Shown: piece after piece, positions 23,673-35,960 of the stretch
Numbering within the stretch: position 1 is the stretch's first letter
How the letters are laid out: the number at the start of each line of letters is the position of its first letter
DNA from: Spinacia oleracea
Lineage: Eukaryota; Streptophyta; Magnoliopsida; Caryophyllales; Amaranthaceae
Direction: 5' to 3'
DNA: 64,000 nucleotides
NCBI RefSeq assembly: GCF_020520425.1
Contig: NC_079489.1
Coordinates: 77,599,310 to 77,663,309, forward strand
Notes under the pieces: generated by a model
What the model was told of the DNA's origin: nothing
The model's input: only the letters and a program-made list of their open reading frames with translations
Databases searched by the model: none
Program-made: the position numbers and the translations under genes

Positions 23673-26600
23673 ATGGCAAACAACAATTCATTCAACATTC
23701 GATCAATTCTCGAAAAGGAGAAGTTGAACGGGAAAAACTTCCTTGACTGGCAAAGGAACTTGCAAATAGTTCTTATGCAGGAAGAAAAGGAGTATGTCCT
23801 AGAAGAGGCGATGCCCGAAGCCGCAGGGGACGGGGACACTCAGGCAGCCCTCAATCGTTGGATTGATGCCAACAAGGATGTGAAATGTCTAATGCTCGCC
23901 ACCATGAGTGCGGATCTGCAGAAAACGTTCATCGACTCAGATGCTTTCACAATCATCAGTGAGTTGAAGAACATGTTCCAAGATCTGGCTCGAGTCGAAA
24001 GATTCGAGACTCATAGGCAAATTCTTGAGACCAAGCTTAAGAAAGGCGAGCCCGTAAGTCCACATGTTCTCAAAATGATTGGACTCATAGAGAATATGAG
24101 TCGGCTGGATCAGCAATTTTCTCAGGAAATGGCTATAGACACCATCCTCCATTCTCTTCATAGCGGGTATGATCAGTTCAAACTGAACTACAGTATGAAT
24201 AGTCTGGACAAAACGCTCACTGAGCTTCACGGTATGCTGAAGACCGCTGAAAAGACGCTCAAAAGTGATAAGCAGGATGTGCTTATGGTGCGTGGGGGCA
24301 AGTTCAAGAAATCTGGAAAGAAGAGGAATGCTAAGAAAGGTGGCAACAAGGCCAGCCCAACTAAGCAAACTGGCGCCAAATCTGTAAAGAGGAAGGTCAG
24401 TCAACCCACTTCTGAATCCGAATGCTTCTACTGCAAGAAGAAGGGGCATTGGAAGAGAGATTGCTTGAAGCTAAAGGAAGATCAGAAGAACGGAACAGTC
24501 GTTCCATCTTCAGGTATTTTCGTTATAGACTGTATACTTGCTAATTCAACTTCTTGGGTATTAGATACAGGTTGTGGCTCACACTTATGTTCCAATCCAC
24601 AGGGACTAAGAAGAAGTAGAAAGTTAAGCAAGGGTGAAGTCGACCTACGAGTGGGAAATGGAGCACGGATTGCTGCATTAGCTGTAGGAACTTACTATTT
24701 GTCGTTGCCCTCCGGGCTAGTTTTGGAACTGGAAGAATGTTTCCATGTTCCAAGTCTTACTAAAAACATCATTTCAGTTTCTTGCTTAGATGCTAAGGGA
24801 TTTTTCTTTTTAATAAAAGAAAATAGTTGTTCGTTTTATTTTAAAGAGATGTTTTATGGATCTGCTAGATTAGTCAATGGACTTTATTTATAAGATCACG
24901 ACAAACAAGTATATAACATAAATACCAAAAAGGCCAAAAAGGATGATTCAGATCTCACTTATCTGTGGCATTGTCGATTAGGCCATATAAACTTGAAACG
25001 CTTAGAAAGACTTCAAAAGGAAGGAATTCTAGAACCATTTGACTTAGAGGATTATGGTAAATGCGAATCATGTTTACTTGGCAAAATGACAAAGCAACCT
25101 TTCTCTAAAGTTGGAGAAAGAGCAAATGAACTATTGGGTTTAATCCATACAGATGTATGTGGACCAATGAGTACAAATGCTAGAGGTGGTTTCAGCTACT
25201 TTATCACTTTCACTGATGACTTCAGTAGATATGGTTATGTCTACCTAATGAAGCATAAGTCTGAATCCTTTGACAAATTCAAGGAATTTCAGAGTGAAGT
25301 AGAGAATCAATTAGGCAAGAAGATTAAGGCACTGCGGTCTGATAGAGGCGGTGAATATCTGAGCTATGAATTTGATGACCATCTGAAAGAATGTGGAATT
25401 CTATCAGAATTGACGCCTCCTGGAACACCACAATGGAACGGTGTGTCGGAACGGAGGAACATAACCTTGCTAGACATGGTCAGGTCAATGATGGGTCAGG
25501 CCAAACTTCCATTAGAATTTTGGGGACATGCACTAAATACAGCTGCACTCACTATAAATAGAGCTCCGTCTAAAGCACTAAATGTGTCTTTTCTTAAGAT
25601 TTGGGGATGTGAAGTATACGTCAAACGATTATTTTCAGACAAACTTCATCCAAAATCGGACAAATGTATCCTTGTGGGCTATCCAAAGGAAACAAAGGGG
25701 TATTACTTCTACAATACATCTGAGAACAAGGTGTTTGTTGCTCGAGATGGTGTCTTTTTGGAGAAAGATCACATTTCCAAAATGACAAGTGGGAGAAAAA
25801 TAGACCTCGAAGAAATTCGAGTCGAACAACAAACTCTAGAGAATGCTCAAGATGACATTCAGGATGAAACTCAGAGATCTTTAGAAGAATCTGGTGAGAA
25901 TCATGGTCAAACTAGAAATGTTACCCCGCGTAGATCGCAAAGATATAGATCTCAACCGGAAAGGTACTTAGGTATTTTGACGAACGAGAGCTATGACGTT
26001 CTATTACTTGAAAGTGATGAACCTGCGACTTACAAACAAGCTATGACGAGCCCTAGCTCCAAGCAATGGCAAGAAGCCATGCAATCTGAATTAGACTCCA
26101 TGTCTGAAAACCAAGTATGGGATTTGGTCGATTTGCCAGATGGCTACCAAGCCATTGGAAGCAAATGGGTTTTCAAACTGAAAAAGGACAAGGATGGGAA
26201 ACTTGAAGTTTTCAAAGCTAGATTGGTTGCAAAAGGTTACAGGCAAGTCCACGGTGTGGATTACGATGAAACCTTTTCACCAGTTGCAATGCTAAAGTCT
26301 ATTCGGATAATGTTAGCAATCGCTGCATATTACGATTACGAAATATGGCAGATGGATGTCAAAACTGCTTTCTTAAACGGCGTTTTAACAGAAACTGTGT
26401 TTATGACACAGCCTGAAGGTTTTGAGGATCCAAAGAATGCTAAAAAGGTATGCAAGCTAAAGAAATCAATCTACGGATTGAAGCAGGCATCCAGGAGCTG
26501 GAATATACGTTTTGATGAAGCAGTGACTTTGGTTTCATCAAGAACGCAGACGAATCTTGTGTATACAAGAAGGTCAGTGGGAGAAAAATTGCTTTCCTAG

Positions 26601-27594
26601 TATTATATGTCGACGACATATTACTTATCGGAAATGACATTCCTATGTTGAACTCTGTCAAGATTTGGCTTGGGAAATGTTTTTCGATGAAAGATCTAGG
26701 AGAAGCACAGTACATATTGGGCATCAAGATTTACAGAGATAGATCTAAAAAGATGATTGGACTTAGTCAAAGCACTTATATCAATAAGGTGCTTGATAGG
26801 TTCAAGATGGCGGACTCCAAGCGAGGCTACCTACCCATGTCTCATGGAATGACTCTAAGCAAGACTCAGTGCCCAAAAACACTTGATGAGCGTAGACGAA
26901 TGAATGGGATTCCATATGCATCATTGATTGGTTCAATAATGTATTCTATGATATGTACACGCCCAGATGTTGCGTACGCACTCAGTGCTACGAGCAGATA
27001 CCAGTCAGACCCAGGAGAGGCGCATTGGACTACTGCCAAGAATATTCTGAAGTACCTGAAAAGGCACAAAGATGACTTCCTGGTCTATGGTGGAGATGAT
27101 GAATTAATTGTTAAAGGCTATACGGACGCAAGTTTCCAAACCGACAAAGATGATTTCAGATCACAGTCTGGGTTTGTCTTCTGCCTCAACGGAGGAGCGG
27201 TAAGCTGGAAAAGTGCTAAGCAAAGCACCATTGCGGATTCTACAACTGAAGCGGAGTACATTGCTGCACATGAAGCAGCAAAGGAAGCTATATGGCTAAG
27301 GAAGTTCATAGGTGAACTTGGTGTAGTCCCCTCCATTAAAGGACAATAGCCCTGTATTGTGATAATAACGGAGCTATTGCACAGGCAAAGGAGCCTAGAC
27401 ACCACCAGAGAGTCAAGCATGTACTTCGTAGATTTCACCTTCTACGAGAGTTCGTTGAAAGAAAAGAAGTCGAGATAAGCAAAATTGGAACTGATGACAA
27501 CATATCAGATCCATTGACTAAACCTCTGCCGCAGGCAAAGCACAACTCGCACACTGCAGCTATGGGAATCAAGCATATTGGAGAATGGCTTTGA
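23673..27594 (+). pseudogene. Copia-2 gag-pol polyprotein, four lesions
   Basis: Gag begins MANNNSFNIRSILEKEKLNG at 23673. This ATG is preferred over the in-frame ATG at 23580 because the upstream codons look like leader. Domains follow in order: gag with CCHC knuckle, protease DTGCGSH, integrase, RT and RNase H. Lesions relative to Copia-1 are TAA at 24891-24893 between protease and integrase, an in-frame 39-bp deletion in the integrase at about 25577, a 4-bp deletion after 26524 just before the YVDD region, and a 1-bp deletion near 27345 in RNase H. The last frame reaches TGA at 27592-27594, a little beyond the Copia-1 stop. The glycine codon that is mutated to stop in Copia-1 is intact here, so the two copies were inactivated independently. 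Confidence 0.95.
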
Positions 27595-28442
27595 TGTCTC
27601 TGTTTAATGTTTTAAAGTTTTAGAGTTTAAATCTTTGTAAAACATTATTGGTTAATCATTCACAATAAATGAAAAGAATTCATTTTTCCATTTAATTTGT
27701 GGTTTATTAAATGATGAGTCCCTTCAATTTGACGATATATTCAAGATAGACTGTCAGGACCAGTCCTGTGACTAAGAAATGTCTATCAAGTGAACTTGAA
27801 TGTCAAAGGTTGAAAATGGTCCCTAGTCGGAGTTTTCTATAAAATTGGACGCATAGAAAACGTTAGACGACTAGAATGCAAGATGACTAGTAGTTCTGTT
27901 TCTTGAACTATGTGGACATGGCAATGTCATAATCATTTGCATAGATACTTACTTTGGGAAGACTAGTATCGGACAAGACCTATGAAACTTTACTGTAAGA
28001 GATGAAAATCTGTCATAAGTAAATTTCATTAAAATTTTTAGACACTAAATCCTCAATACCTGAGTGATTTGAGATTACTTGTTTGAGAACTGGTTGCTTT
28101 GACGTTGACCAACCGTCGCACCGTAAAAGGAGGCTATAAAGGCAACGCTCAGGTAATCACCTATCAAACGAAGTCTAATCTCAAGATCGCAAGATTGGGA
28201 TTGTCCTCCCATAAATCGGGATGAGATGCTTAAAAGTTGTACAAGGCCACTCGGAGAGCTAGAAACTGTGAAATGCATGGCCGTGCTCGGATGAATCATA
28301 GGCTATGATTATCTGTTTATTTGATCAGTTAAACTCTGAAACCGAGGAACACCTCCGGACATAATAAGGATGACAACTCTTACCTTATGTTCAAGAGCAA
28401 GCATCGAGCGACAAAGGAATTAGGAAATGCACACTTGTCCCT
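27595..28442 (+). other. Copia-2 3' untranslated region
   Basis: Non-coding and nearly identical to the Copia-1 3' UTR. It contains the conserved antisense 74-codon frame (28075-28299, minus). Confidence 0.7.
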
Positions 28443-28459
28443 AAGGACAAGTGGGAGAC
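28443..28459 (+). promoter_or_regulatory. Copia-2 polypurine tract
   Basis: AAGGACAAGTGGGAGAC is immediately 5' of the 3' LTR. Confidence 0.88.
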
Positions 28460-29837
28460 TGAAGGAAATAATGCCCTTGGTCCAAGTATGCATTCAATGT
28501 TAAGTCTAATAAATGCGGTTCAGTATTAATTAACAAGTTAATAATTCAGTGAGATCAAGTGAGCTGAATGCCTAGCTAGAGGCCGCTTCAGTTCAAGTGG
28601 AATTAATGATATTAATCCACAGCTTACTCTTGACTGAACCCGTAGGGTCACACAAATAGTACGTAAACAGATCAATTATTTAATGGCATTAAATACTCCA
28701 TCTATGGATATTCGGAATCGACGGATCTTGGTTTCAGTGGGAGCTGAGATCGTCACAGGCAAGAAATGAATACTCCGGAAACGATGATATTGCCGGAAAC
28801 GGAAATATGGATCGTATCGGAAATATAAATATTATCCAAGTCGTAGATGTTGCCGGAAACGGAAACATGATACGTATCGGAAAATATTATCGGAAATAGA
28901 AATATTGCCGGAATCGGAAATATTGCCGGAAACGGAAATATTGTCTGAATCGGAAATATTATCGGAATCGGAAAATAATTCCGGAAACGGAAATATTAAA
29001 TATTTGTTCGAAACGGAAATTAATTCCGGAATCGGAAATATTAAATATTGTTCGTATCGGAAATGAATTCCGGAATCGAGAATTTAATCGGAAGCGCATC
29101 GTACGAATTAGCATCGGACGAGGCCTGCCAGACGAAGGCCCAGCACGAAGCCGGGCCATCGCCCAGCAAGCCAAGCGCAACAACCACACGCCAAGCATGC
29201 GACCAGGCCCAGCGCAAAAGCCAGGCCCAGCCGAAGCTTGGGCGCGCGCGCGGGGCTGCGACGAGTGGGCTGGCGCTGTGCGTGGGCCGCAAGGCCTGCG
29301 TGCGGTGCTAGCGTATTACTCGAAGTGTGTTACTCGAATCCTAAAGCGTATAGAATTCGTTTAATGATTAAATTCCTAATCCTAAAAGATAAATTAATTA
29401 AATAAGAGTTCCACTAGGATTCTAATTTAATTAATTCGTATCCTAGTAGGATTCCAATTCTCTTTCCATACCCCTATAAATATGTGGCCTGGGTTCACAA
29501 TTTATAACGAGTTTTTAAATATTCAAAGTGAGTTTTTGAGAGAAAAATTCAGTCACATACCTTGCCTAAAAGTGCCGAAATTATTAGTACCTTAAGGGCG
29601 ATTCTAGTTGGTCAATCTTAAGGCGGATCCGGACGTGCTGTGGACTATCTACGGAGGGACGACACTTGGAGTCCTAAAGACTTGTTCTTGTTCGGTTCGG
29701 GCGCAGCTAGGGAAGGCACACAACAAAGAGTATGCTTCTAGACTATGCTATATGATTATGTGTAAATAATATGTATTCCTGGCTTAATGGTTGTTTCCGC
29801 ATGATTTATGAATTGTCATATGTATCATAACCTAACA
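28460..29837 (+). repeat. Copia-2 3' LTR (1378 bp)
   Basis: Same length as the 5' LTR, about 99% identical by eye, ending CATAACCTAACA and followed by the target duplication ATTTC. It has the TATA box CTATAAATA at 29474-29482. Confidence 0.96.
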
Positions 29838-29842
29838 ATTTC

Positions 29843-32162
29843 TCCCCAACATAAATCCTTCAATCAATTTTTTTGTTTGGGCTAAAAGGTAGATGGTTGT
29901 GGTCTTTGAGTCACGAGGCGAGACTGAGTGAGCCTCGTTTGGTAGGCCTATAGTGGACCTTTAATTTTAGTAGGCCTAGGGTGGACCTTTAATTTTAGTT
30001 GGCCTAGGGTGGACCCTTAATTTTGTCTTACTTTGCAAGCGTATTTAGTCGTTTCTTAAGATGTGCAAATAGCGTAGATTCAAAATGTTGTTTTTACCTT
30101 ATTGAAATTTAACGAAAGAATTACATCGAAAATATCCTTTTTGCTTCTTTTTCAGATTCTAGTTTCTCGGATTTTAACTGGAAGTTGTGACTTAGACTCA
30201 AACTTTCATTAATCTTTCTGATTATAACCCGTGTATGAATAAGGAGGTGGCCTAGACTCAAAATAATGACGTGGCGTAAGCCTATAACACTTGACCAAGC
30301 AACTTTCATGTTTAGATTTATTGGACCATAACTTTCGTTGGTTGACACTTTAGATTTTAACCCTTGGGTGTTCATTTGTCATGCGCCATTTTGCTTAATG
30401 TTGGCAAGGTAGTTAATTGGGGAGATCGAACTTTTATTTTTGCAAGGCTAGAATCATTAGTGCGGCTTCTCTCTTAGTGTGTATTGCTTTACCCCAATGG
30501 TAGCCTTATGGCATGCCGATTTGGGTATTTTCATGGTTTGTCATGTTGTATTCATGGAAAATCTTTTAGTCCGTACTTAGGAGTATTTAAAGGAGCGAGT
30601 GGCTCGAGAGGACTATGATAGTCGTGACCCAATGTGATCATAAGCCTTGAGGCCATTAATTCTTGCTAAGGGTATTGACACCTTAGGCTCACTTTGGGGG
30701 TTGTGCGACTATGGGGGAATGATTTTCAGAATGTGACTGTTTCCATTTTGCAAATACTATAATATATTCTTTTTATTGGTGAGAGAGAGTATTGAGGCCG
30801 TGGATTCTTAGCAAGGGATGACAATTACATATGGGTGCTCATTGATTTAAATGTTAGGAAGGGAGACTCAATATGGTTTAACCTTTTAACTTGCAGAACG
30901 ACACCAAGCATTAGGACCGATTCTATGGATAAGACAACTAAGACTTAGGATTTAGATTGTACTTTGGCATAGACTAGTCTAGACTCGGATTTATTTATTT
31001 TTTATTTGAACATTTATTTTTTCTTGAAGACTTTATTCAAACATTATTTTTTTTGAATACTTTGCCCATGTGACATTCAAGGTTATTTAATTAGCATGCT
31101 CGGTTTTGGTGCCGAACATTGTCGTCATAGGAGGCCTAACAACGACACAAAGAGTTATTTATTTTTATTTATTTTTAGTCGCTTTTAAAATCGAGTGCCT
31201 TTTCATACGCCCTTGCAGCAATTTTTACGAAAAGTTTTTTTTTTGCTACGTATTTTCTTCATGCGTGGGCACCGAGGCTGCTGTGCCTGACCAAAAGGCC
31301 AGGCAGCAACTTCAGCGCCCAGCGTAGGGCGTGAGAAATATTGGCGCCCAGCCAGGGGCGTTGAAAATGCGTCCCTGGCTGGTTCTCGTTTTCTGCTTTC
31401 GTCTACTTTTGTTTATGCGACTTCGATTTGCGTGCTTGCCTAATAACGTCCTTTACGCGTTGTGCAGCGTTTGTGGGATTCGTTACAGGCCATCCCGAGC
31501 GTCGCTTGTTTTTGTGGCGATCGTTCGGGCTTGCGGAACACGTATTTTGGTATAACTCTTTGGCCAATTAGTTCATGAATGTTTGGGCAATTTTTTTTAA
31601 GGTCGTTGGTTTTCTAGCATTTTTTGTCTAGCATTATTCGTACGCACAATCATAACATAGTCACACAGTTCGCTACACATAACTACATTACAAACATGGA
31701 TTTGAAAATTAAATATGTCACGTAGTTTATGATAGGCTTCTATGGGTAGTATTTGCGCCTGGCTTGGTACCGCTTCTATCGTAGATCCAACACATGCCCC
31801 GGTCGAGGTAGTGTCTTCAACAGACGAATTTCGCCCAAGAGGCCAACCCGCAAGTGCAAGCCAAGGGGGCATGCAGGCGAGAGGGACCTAATGAGCGAGC
31901 GATTGGGTTCGGGATAGGTGTACTACCTGCACAAGTACCGAGTAGGCAACATGTGCGGCGTATGCACCCCCCTATTGGCGAAAAAAGGTATCCTTAGTCC
32001 CAACTCCCGAGGGAGCCGAGATTCGTTATGCGGTTCTTCCCGTTCACATTAATATGCTGATTTTCAGGTCGTCCCAACTTGATGGGGAAATAAACGCGGG
32101 GTAGGATCGTTTCACCCTTCGGCTATTTTGATTACCTACAAGCACGAGTATTTCCTTCGCTA
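29843..32162 (-). other. Interior of the Tat-like element, right part
   Basis: About 2.3 kb between Copia-2 and the primer site of the Tat-like element. A minus-strand frame of 91 codons (31597-31872) lies where a first ORF would start, about 290 bp after the primer site, but it matches nothing I know. A GCGCCCAG module lies at 31306-31372. A GTGGACC-TTAATTTTAG unit is repeated three times at 29953-30023. No other gene seen. Confidence 0.5.
31306..31372. repeat. GCGCCCAG module, interior copy 4
   Basis: CAGCGCCCAGCGTAGGGCG then GGCGCCCAGCCAGGGGCGTT. It is the only copy in the right-hand interior. Confidence 0.65.
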
Positions 32163-32180
32163 TCCCCAGTGGAGTCGCCA
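32163..32180 (-). promoter_or_regulatory. Primer-binding site of the Tat-like element (tRNA-Arg type)
   Basis: On the minus strand TGGCGACTCCACTGGGGA begins one base after the LTR end. Its complement, TCCCCAGTGGAGTCGCCA, ends in CCA and looks like the 3' end of a plant tRNA-Arg. Ogre elements are known to use tRNA-Arg. This fixes the minus orientation. Confidence 0.75.
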
Positions 32181-32181
32181 C

Positions 32182-33657
32182 TGTGAGGGGGTCGAAAAAG
32201 CACGAGGCTAATGCGTGACCTCGTCCCTCGTGGGTGTGACGATTCTTTTATTCAATCAAGTGTAATTGGATTTCCTGTGAGTATACACCCAATTGACTAG
32301 TAATATAGGAGTCGCCATTCAGTTTTTAACGACAATGAGAAAAACTGACAAAACCCGGTTATCGTGACATAAAGGGAGTGCAATTATGTTTGACCACGAC
32401 GGCCGTAGGTTCCCTTGTGATCCCTGGTGTGGGGATCTCTCAACATACACCCGCAAGGTAGAGATTGAGGGTTCGGGGGACTGTAACTACCGAGAGGAGT
32501 ACTTCGCTCGTCGATAACTCCAGAGGCAGGATATCCTTACTAGCCCTCAGCATAAATAATTGAAGGGACATGCGTTAACTATTAAACTAATCTGAGTTGA
32601 TTTTAGCAATATGCAACATATAATACTAGATCGATCGTGATTATCTGATTTAAGTAGTATTAAGGGACCTAGCATGATAATCCAATTTCCCGAAAATATT
32701 ATATTTGTTAGGCGTGATAGAACAATCAGATTTAGTTAGTTTAACAGTTCATAAAAAGGGCGAGGAAAGCAGTTAAATCATCGAAAAAGGACACATTACG
32801 ACGCACCATTGAGAGGTGCGTCACGGTTCTCAGAAAACTAACCACTTTGACTTTGCTATTTCTCCTTTTTATTTAACGAATCTCAATTATGGGACAGGAT
32901 ACGTTCTGTTCGATTTATGGATCGATTGCGACAGAACGCGTGAACAGTTTCGCAGCGTGAGGCTTAGGCTAAGGGTTGGAGTCAATACTCAGAATATGAA
33001 TTGTGTGTGTAGTCCTTTTCACGTCGAATTTGGGGCTGTATTTATAGGGGAGAGTTCGTGGAAAGATAGAATTGCAGAGTTCTAATCCATAAAGAATTAG
33101 GAAAAAACACGTACCCAGGTATTTTCAGCGCCCAGGTCTGGGCGCCGAAGATTTCGGCGCCCAGAGCCAGGCGTTGAAAATAGGCTCTGGGCTGTTTTCT
33201 TAGTCAGATTCGGATTCCTGAAATCCGTAGAGTTTGAGACTTAATCGAGTCTTTTAGTGCGTATTAACCTTGCGACGGGATGCGTCTGGGCCCGTTACGA
33301 ACTCTAGGCTCGTTAGAATTTTAATTAATACGTAACTCTTATTTCCGAATCATATTAGGAATAGGATTCTCGCAGTTTTCTATCTCATTTAGGATTTATG
33401 TTGGAGTGCAACACCTAATTCTGACAGGTTTCTATCCTTTATGTTTTGCCACTTTTAGAAGCTACCTTTTACGGCAGTTACTATTTTTTAGCAGGTTTCC
33501 ACAAATAGCAGTTTTCTATAAATATCAGGTTTCGGGTGAAATGAAAAGGGGAATTGAGATTCGTTTATTTTAAGGAGATGCGTTGTCAAGTGGAGATTTA
33601 TGTTTTCATCATCGAACCTTTCCCTTTCGGGAATGGGGACAAAAGTAGGTGTCTACA
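32182..33657 (-). repeat. 5' LTR of the Tat-like element (1476 bp)
   Basis: Partner of 12349-13822, followed on the right by the target duplication GTGGG (33658-33662). It contains the GCGCCCAG palindrome module at 33124-33184. Confidence 0.92.
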
Positions 33658-33662
33658 GTGGG

Positions 33663-35960
33663 AGCTTAGTGTTTGTTATTCAACAAACTAAGGCCCAAGT
33701 ATAGATATATGTTTCATTGTGATTTATTCAAATGAGACACAAGGGTATAGTTTCTACCACGAATTTTGAGAACATAATGTTTGTTTGCTCGAAATAATGT
33801 CCTTTTAGAGATTCGTTTCCAAAATGACAAGTGGGAGAAAATAGACCTCGAAAGTCTTCGAGGCGAACAACAAACATAAACGGACATTCCGGAGGCTTTT
33901 CGAAGTTCTTCAGAAAATCCGAATACTTATTCTTTAAGGACTTTGGAAGTGGCTTTTAAGAATATACATCTCTTAGAAGACTTTACAAGTGCTTCAAGGA
34001 GAACAGAATATTCAAAGGACTTTTAAGTGGCTATTGATATTCTATTGTTTGATGTTCTATACCCAAGTAGGCATAGAGTTCAAGTCACTGAAACTATGCG
34101 ATTCTTCTATTAGATAGTGAAGAAACCTACAACTTGCAGTCAACTATTATCACAAAGATTAATGAGTTTGTGACTTGTAAGAAAGCTATGACGAAATATA
34201 GATTCCCTAAAATTGTTAGAGGCCATATATAGACTATATGTTTAATTGGTTAAAGGCCATAAAACATACTCAATGTTTTGATGGAAAAATTGAAATTTTG
34301 TTGATTTGCAAGAATAGTTTCACACATATTGGTTGCAAGTTTGTTTTAAGGATCAAAACCATCAAACATGAAATTGTGTTCACACACAAAGCTAGATTAG
34401 TTGCTAAAGGTTGCAAGCAAAATTCATGGCATGGATTGTGTTGAAACCTTATGCATAATCTTAATGCTCAAGTCTATAAATCAAGCAATTATTGCATATT
34501 GGTACATATGGCAATTGGATGACAAAACGTATTCCTCAATCAAATGTTGGAAGAAACTATGTACATGGCATGTAATAGGATTTGTGGATCCAAATAATGC
34601 TTGAAAGGAAAGCTAGCTTATGAAATCTAAGTACAGATTTAAGCAAGAAATTGGGAATTGGGAATTGTATTTTAGTGAAGCTAATAAGTATTTTAGTTTC
34701 ATAAAATGTACATGATTCTTATAGATATATAAGAAGTTTAGTGGGAGTACATAAAAACTTAATTGGTCCTATGTGTATCACACACATATCTCTCTATTGT
34801 GAAATAACATTCAAATGCTAATGACTTAGATTTGAAATTATTCATCAATGATGGACCAAGGCGAAACTTAGTACATATTGGGTATTAAGATCTATTTACA
34901 AAGATCTTATATTAATGTTTTGGATTAAGTAATGGCATTTACTAAATCAAACACGAAAGACTCCATTGGAGATATTCGACCCATGTGAATAAATCTAAGT
35001 AAAGGATGTTTGAACTATGTATAAGTGTTTACTAAGTTAAACATCAAAGGATCTGAATAGATTCTTAACCTATATTATATGTCAAAGAATTTAGCTGGAT
35101 TCAGTATCTACTGAAATTGAACGAGCTAAAGTTACATGAATAGAATTCAATTGGGAATTATTCTGCAAAAGAATTTATCATGTATGATATAATATGAGGA
35201 TCGCCAAAAACGTATCGTATGACTTTAGGCATGACGAACATATACCAATCTCTATTGTTCTAAGTGAAGATCAACTAGATTGAGATCAAGAATACTTATG
35301 GTACTTGAAAAGGTACATAGGAATAGTTCTTGATTCAAGGAAATAAAGAAATGCTAAATATTGATACTACACGCATAAACACCGGCAAAGGATCAAGCAA
35401 GACCCTTTGGAGTTAACCATTGATAAGGACGAGCTATAGAGCATCGTGTTTTGAAATGGCAACATGGATTGGAGACCATGAGTTGTTGCGTGGGATATTA
35501 AAATATTAATTTCTATGTTCTAAGATATAGCTGGAAAGTATTCCACATATCTGTGAACTGCTTGGATAAGTAATTCCAAACAAAGCATCACTAGCAATCT
35601 ATAAAGTTGAAGTAAAAGTACTTATTGCCTAAGAAGCAATAAAATAGGGTTGTTTATGTTAAAGAGTTCTTCACTGAACTTGGGTAGATCACATGTCTTT
35701 TACTTTATGATTCTTCATTGAAATGCGTAGAACCACTCTTGAAGCAAGAAAAGACTAGATCACAAAATAAACATACTCAAAAGATCTTATCATCTATCTC
35801 GAAGAACATTCGATGAAAAGGATATTAAGATTGGCAAAGCATGATAACTAAACCTATGCAACAAGTGAGAAACAACACTCACATTGTGGCACTCGAAATC
35901 AAGCATAGCTTTGAATTCTATGAACTGTTTTAAAGATGGGTTTGAGGCCCATGGTTGTAA
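33663..35960 (+). pseudogene. Copia-3 gag-pol remnant, second part
   Basis: Continuation of the decayed pol after the Tat-like insertion. An integrase-tail patch at about 33820-33875 parallels the Copia-2 sequence ATGACAAGTGGGAGAAAA. An RT patch at 34393-34445 still reads KARLVAKG. RNase H and tail patches at about 35830-35910 resemble the end of Copia-2 pol. Stops are frequent in all frames. Confidence 0.8.

Larger units (their letters stand above)
19512..29837 (+). mobile_element. Copia-2: full-length Ty1/Copia retrotransposon
   Basis: A complete 10,326-bp element has two LTRs of exactly 1378 bp (19512-20889 and 28460-29837), a primer site, a leader, gag-pol, a 3' UTR and a polypurine tract. 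It is flanked by a perfect 5-bp target duplication, ATTTC (19507-19511 and 29838-29842). It is inserted in the Tat-like element and is the innermost level of the nest. The LTRs differ by roughly 15 substitutions (about 1.1%, by eye). Gag-pol carries four lesions, so the copy is not autonomous now. The integrase-before-RT order puts it in Copia; I could not fix the lineage, though the Tork/TAR group is likely. Confidence 0.97.
12349..33657 (-). mobile_element. Tat/Ogre-like LTR element lacking pol (LARD-like)
   Basis: Long terminal repeats at 12349-13822 and 32182-33657 are flanked by a perfect 5-bp target duplication, GTGGG (12344-12348 and 33658-33662). Orientation is minus: read that way the LTR starts TGTAGACACCTACTTTTGTC and ends CCCCCTCACA. 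A primer site complementary to a tRNA ending AGTCGCCA follows the right LTR, and a purine tract precedes the left one. The interior is about 8.0 kb once Copia-2 is removed and holds no gag, protease, RT or integrase that I can recognise. It therefore behaves like a large retrotransposon derivative needing help in trans. LTR style and the tRNA-Arg-like site suggest the Tat/Ogre branch of Ty3/Gypsy (inference). It carries a host ECT-gene fragment. Confidence 0.9.
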
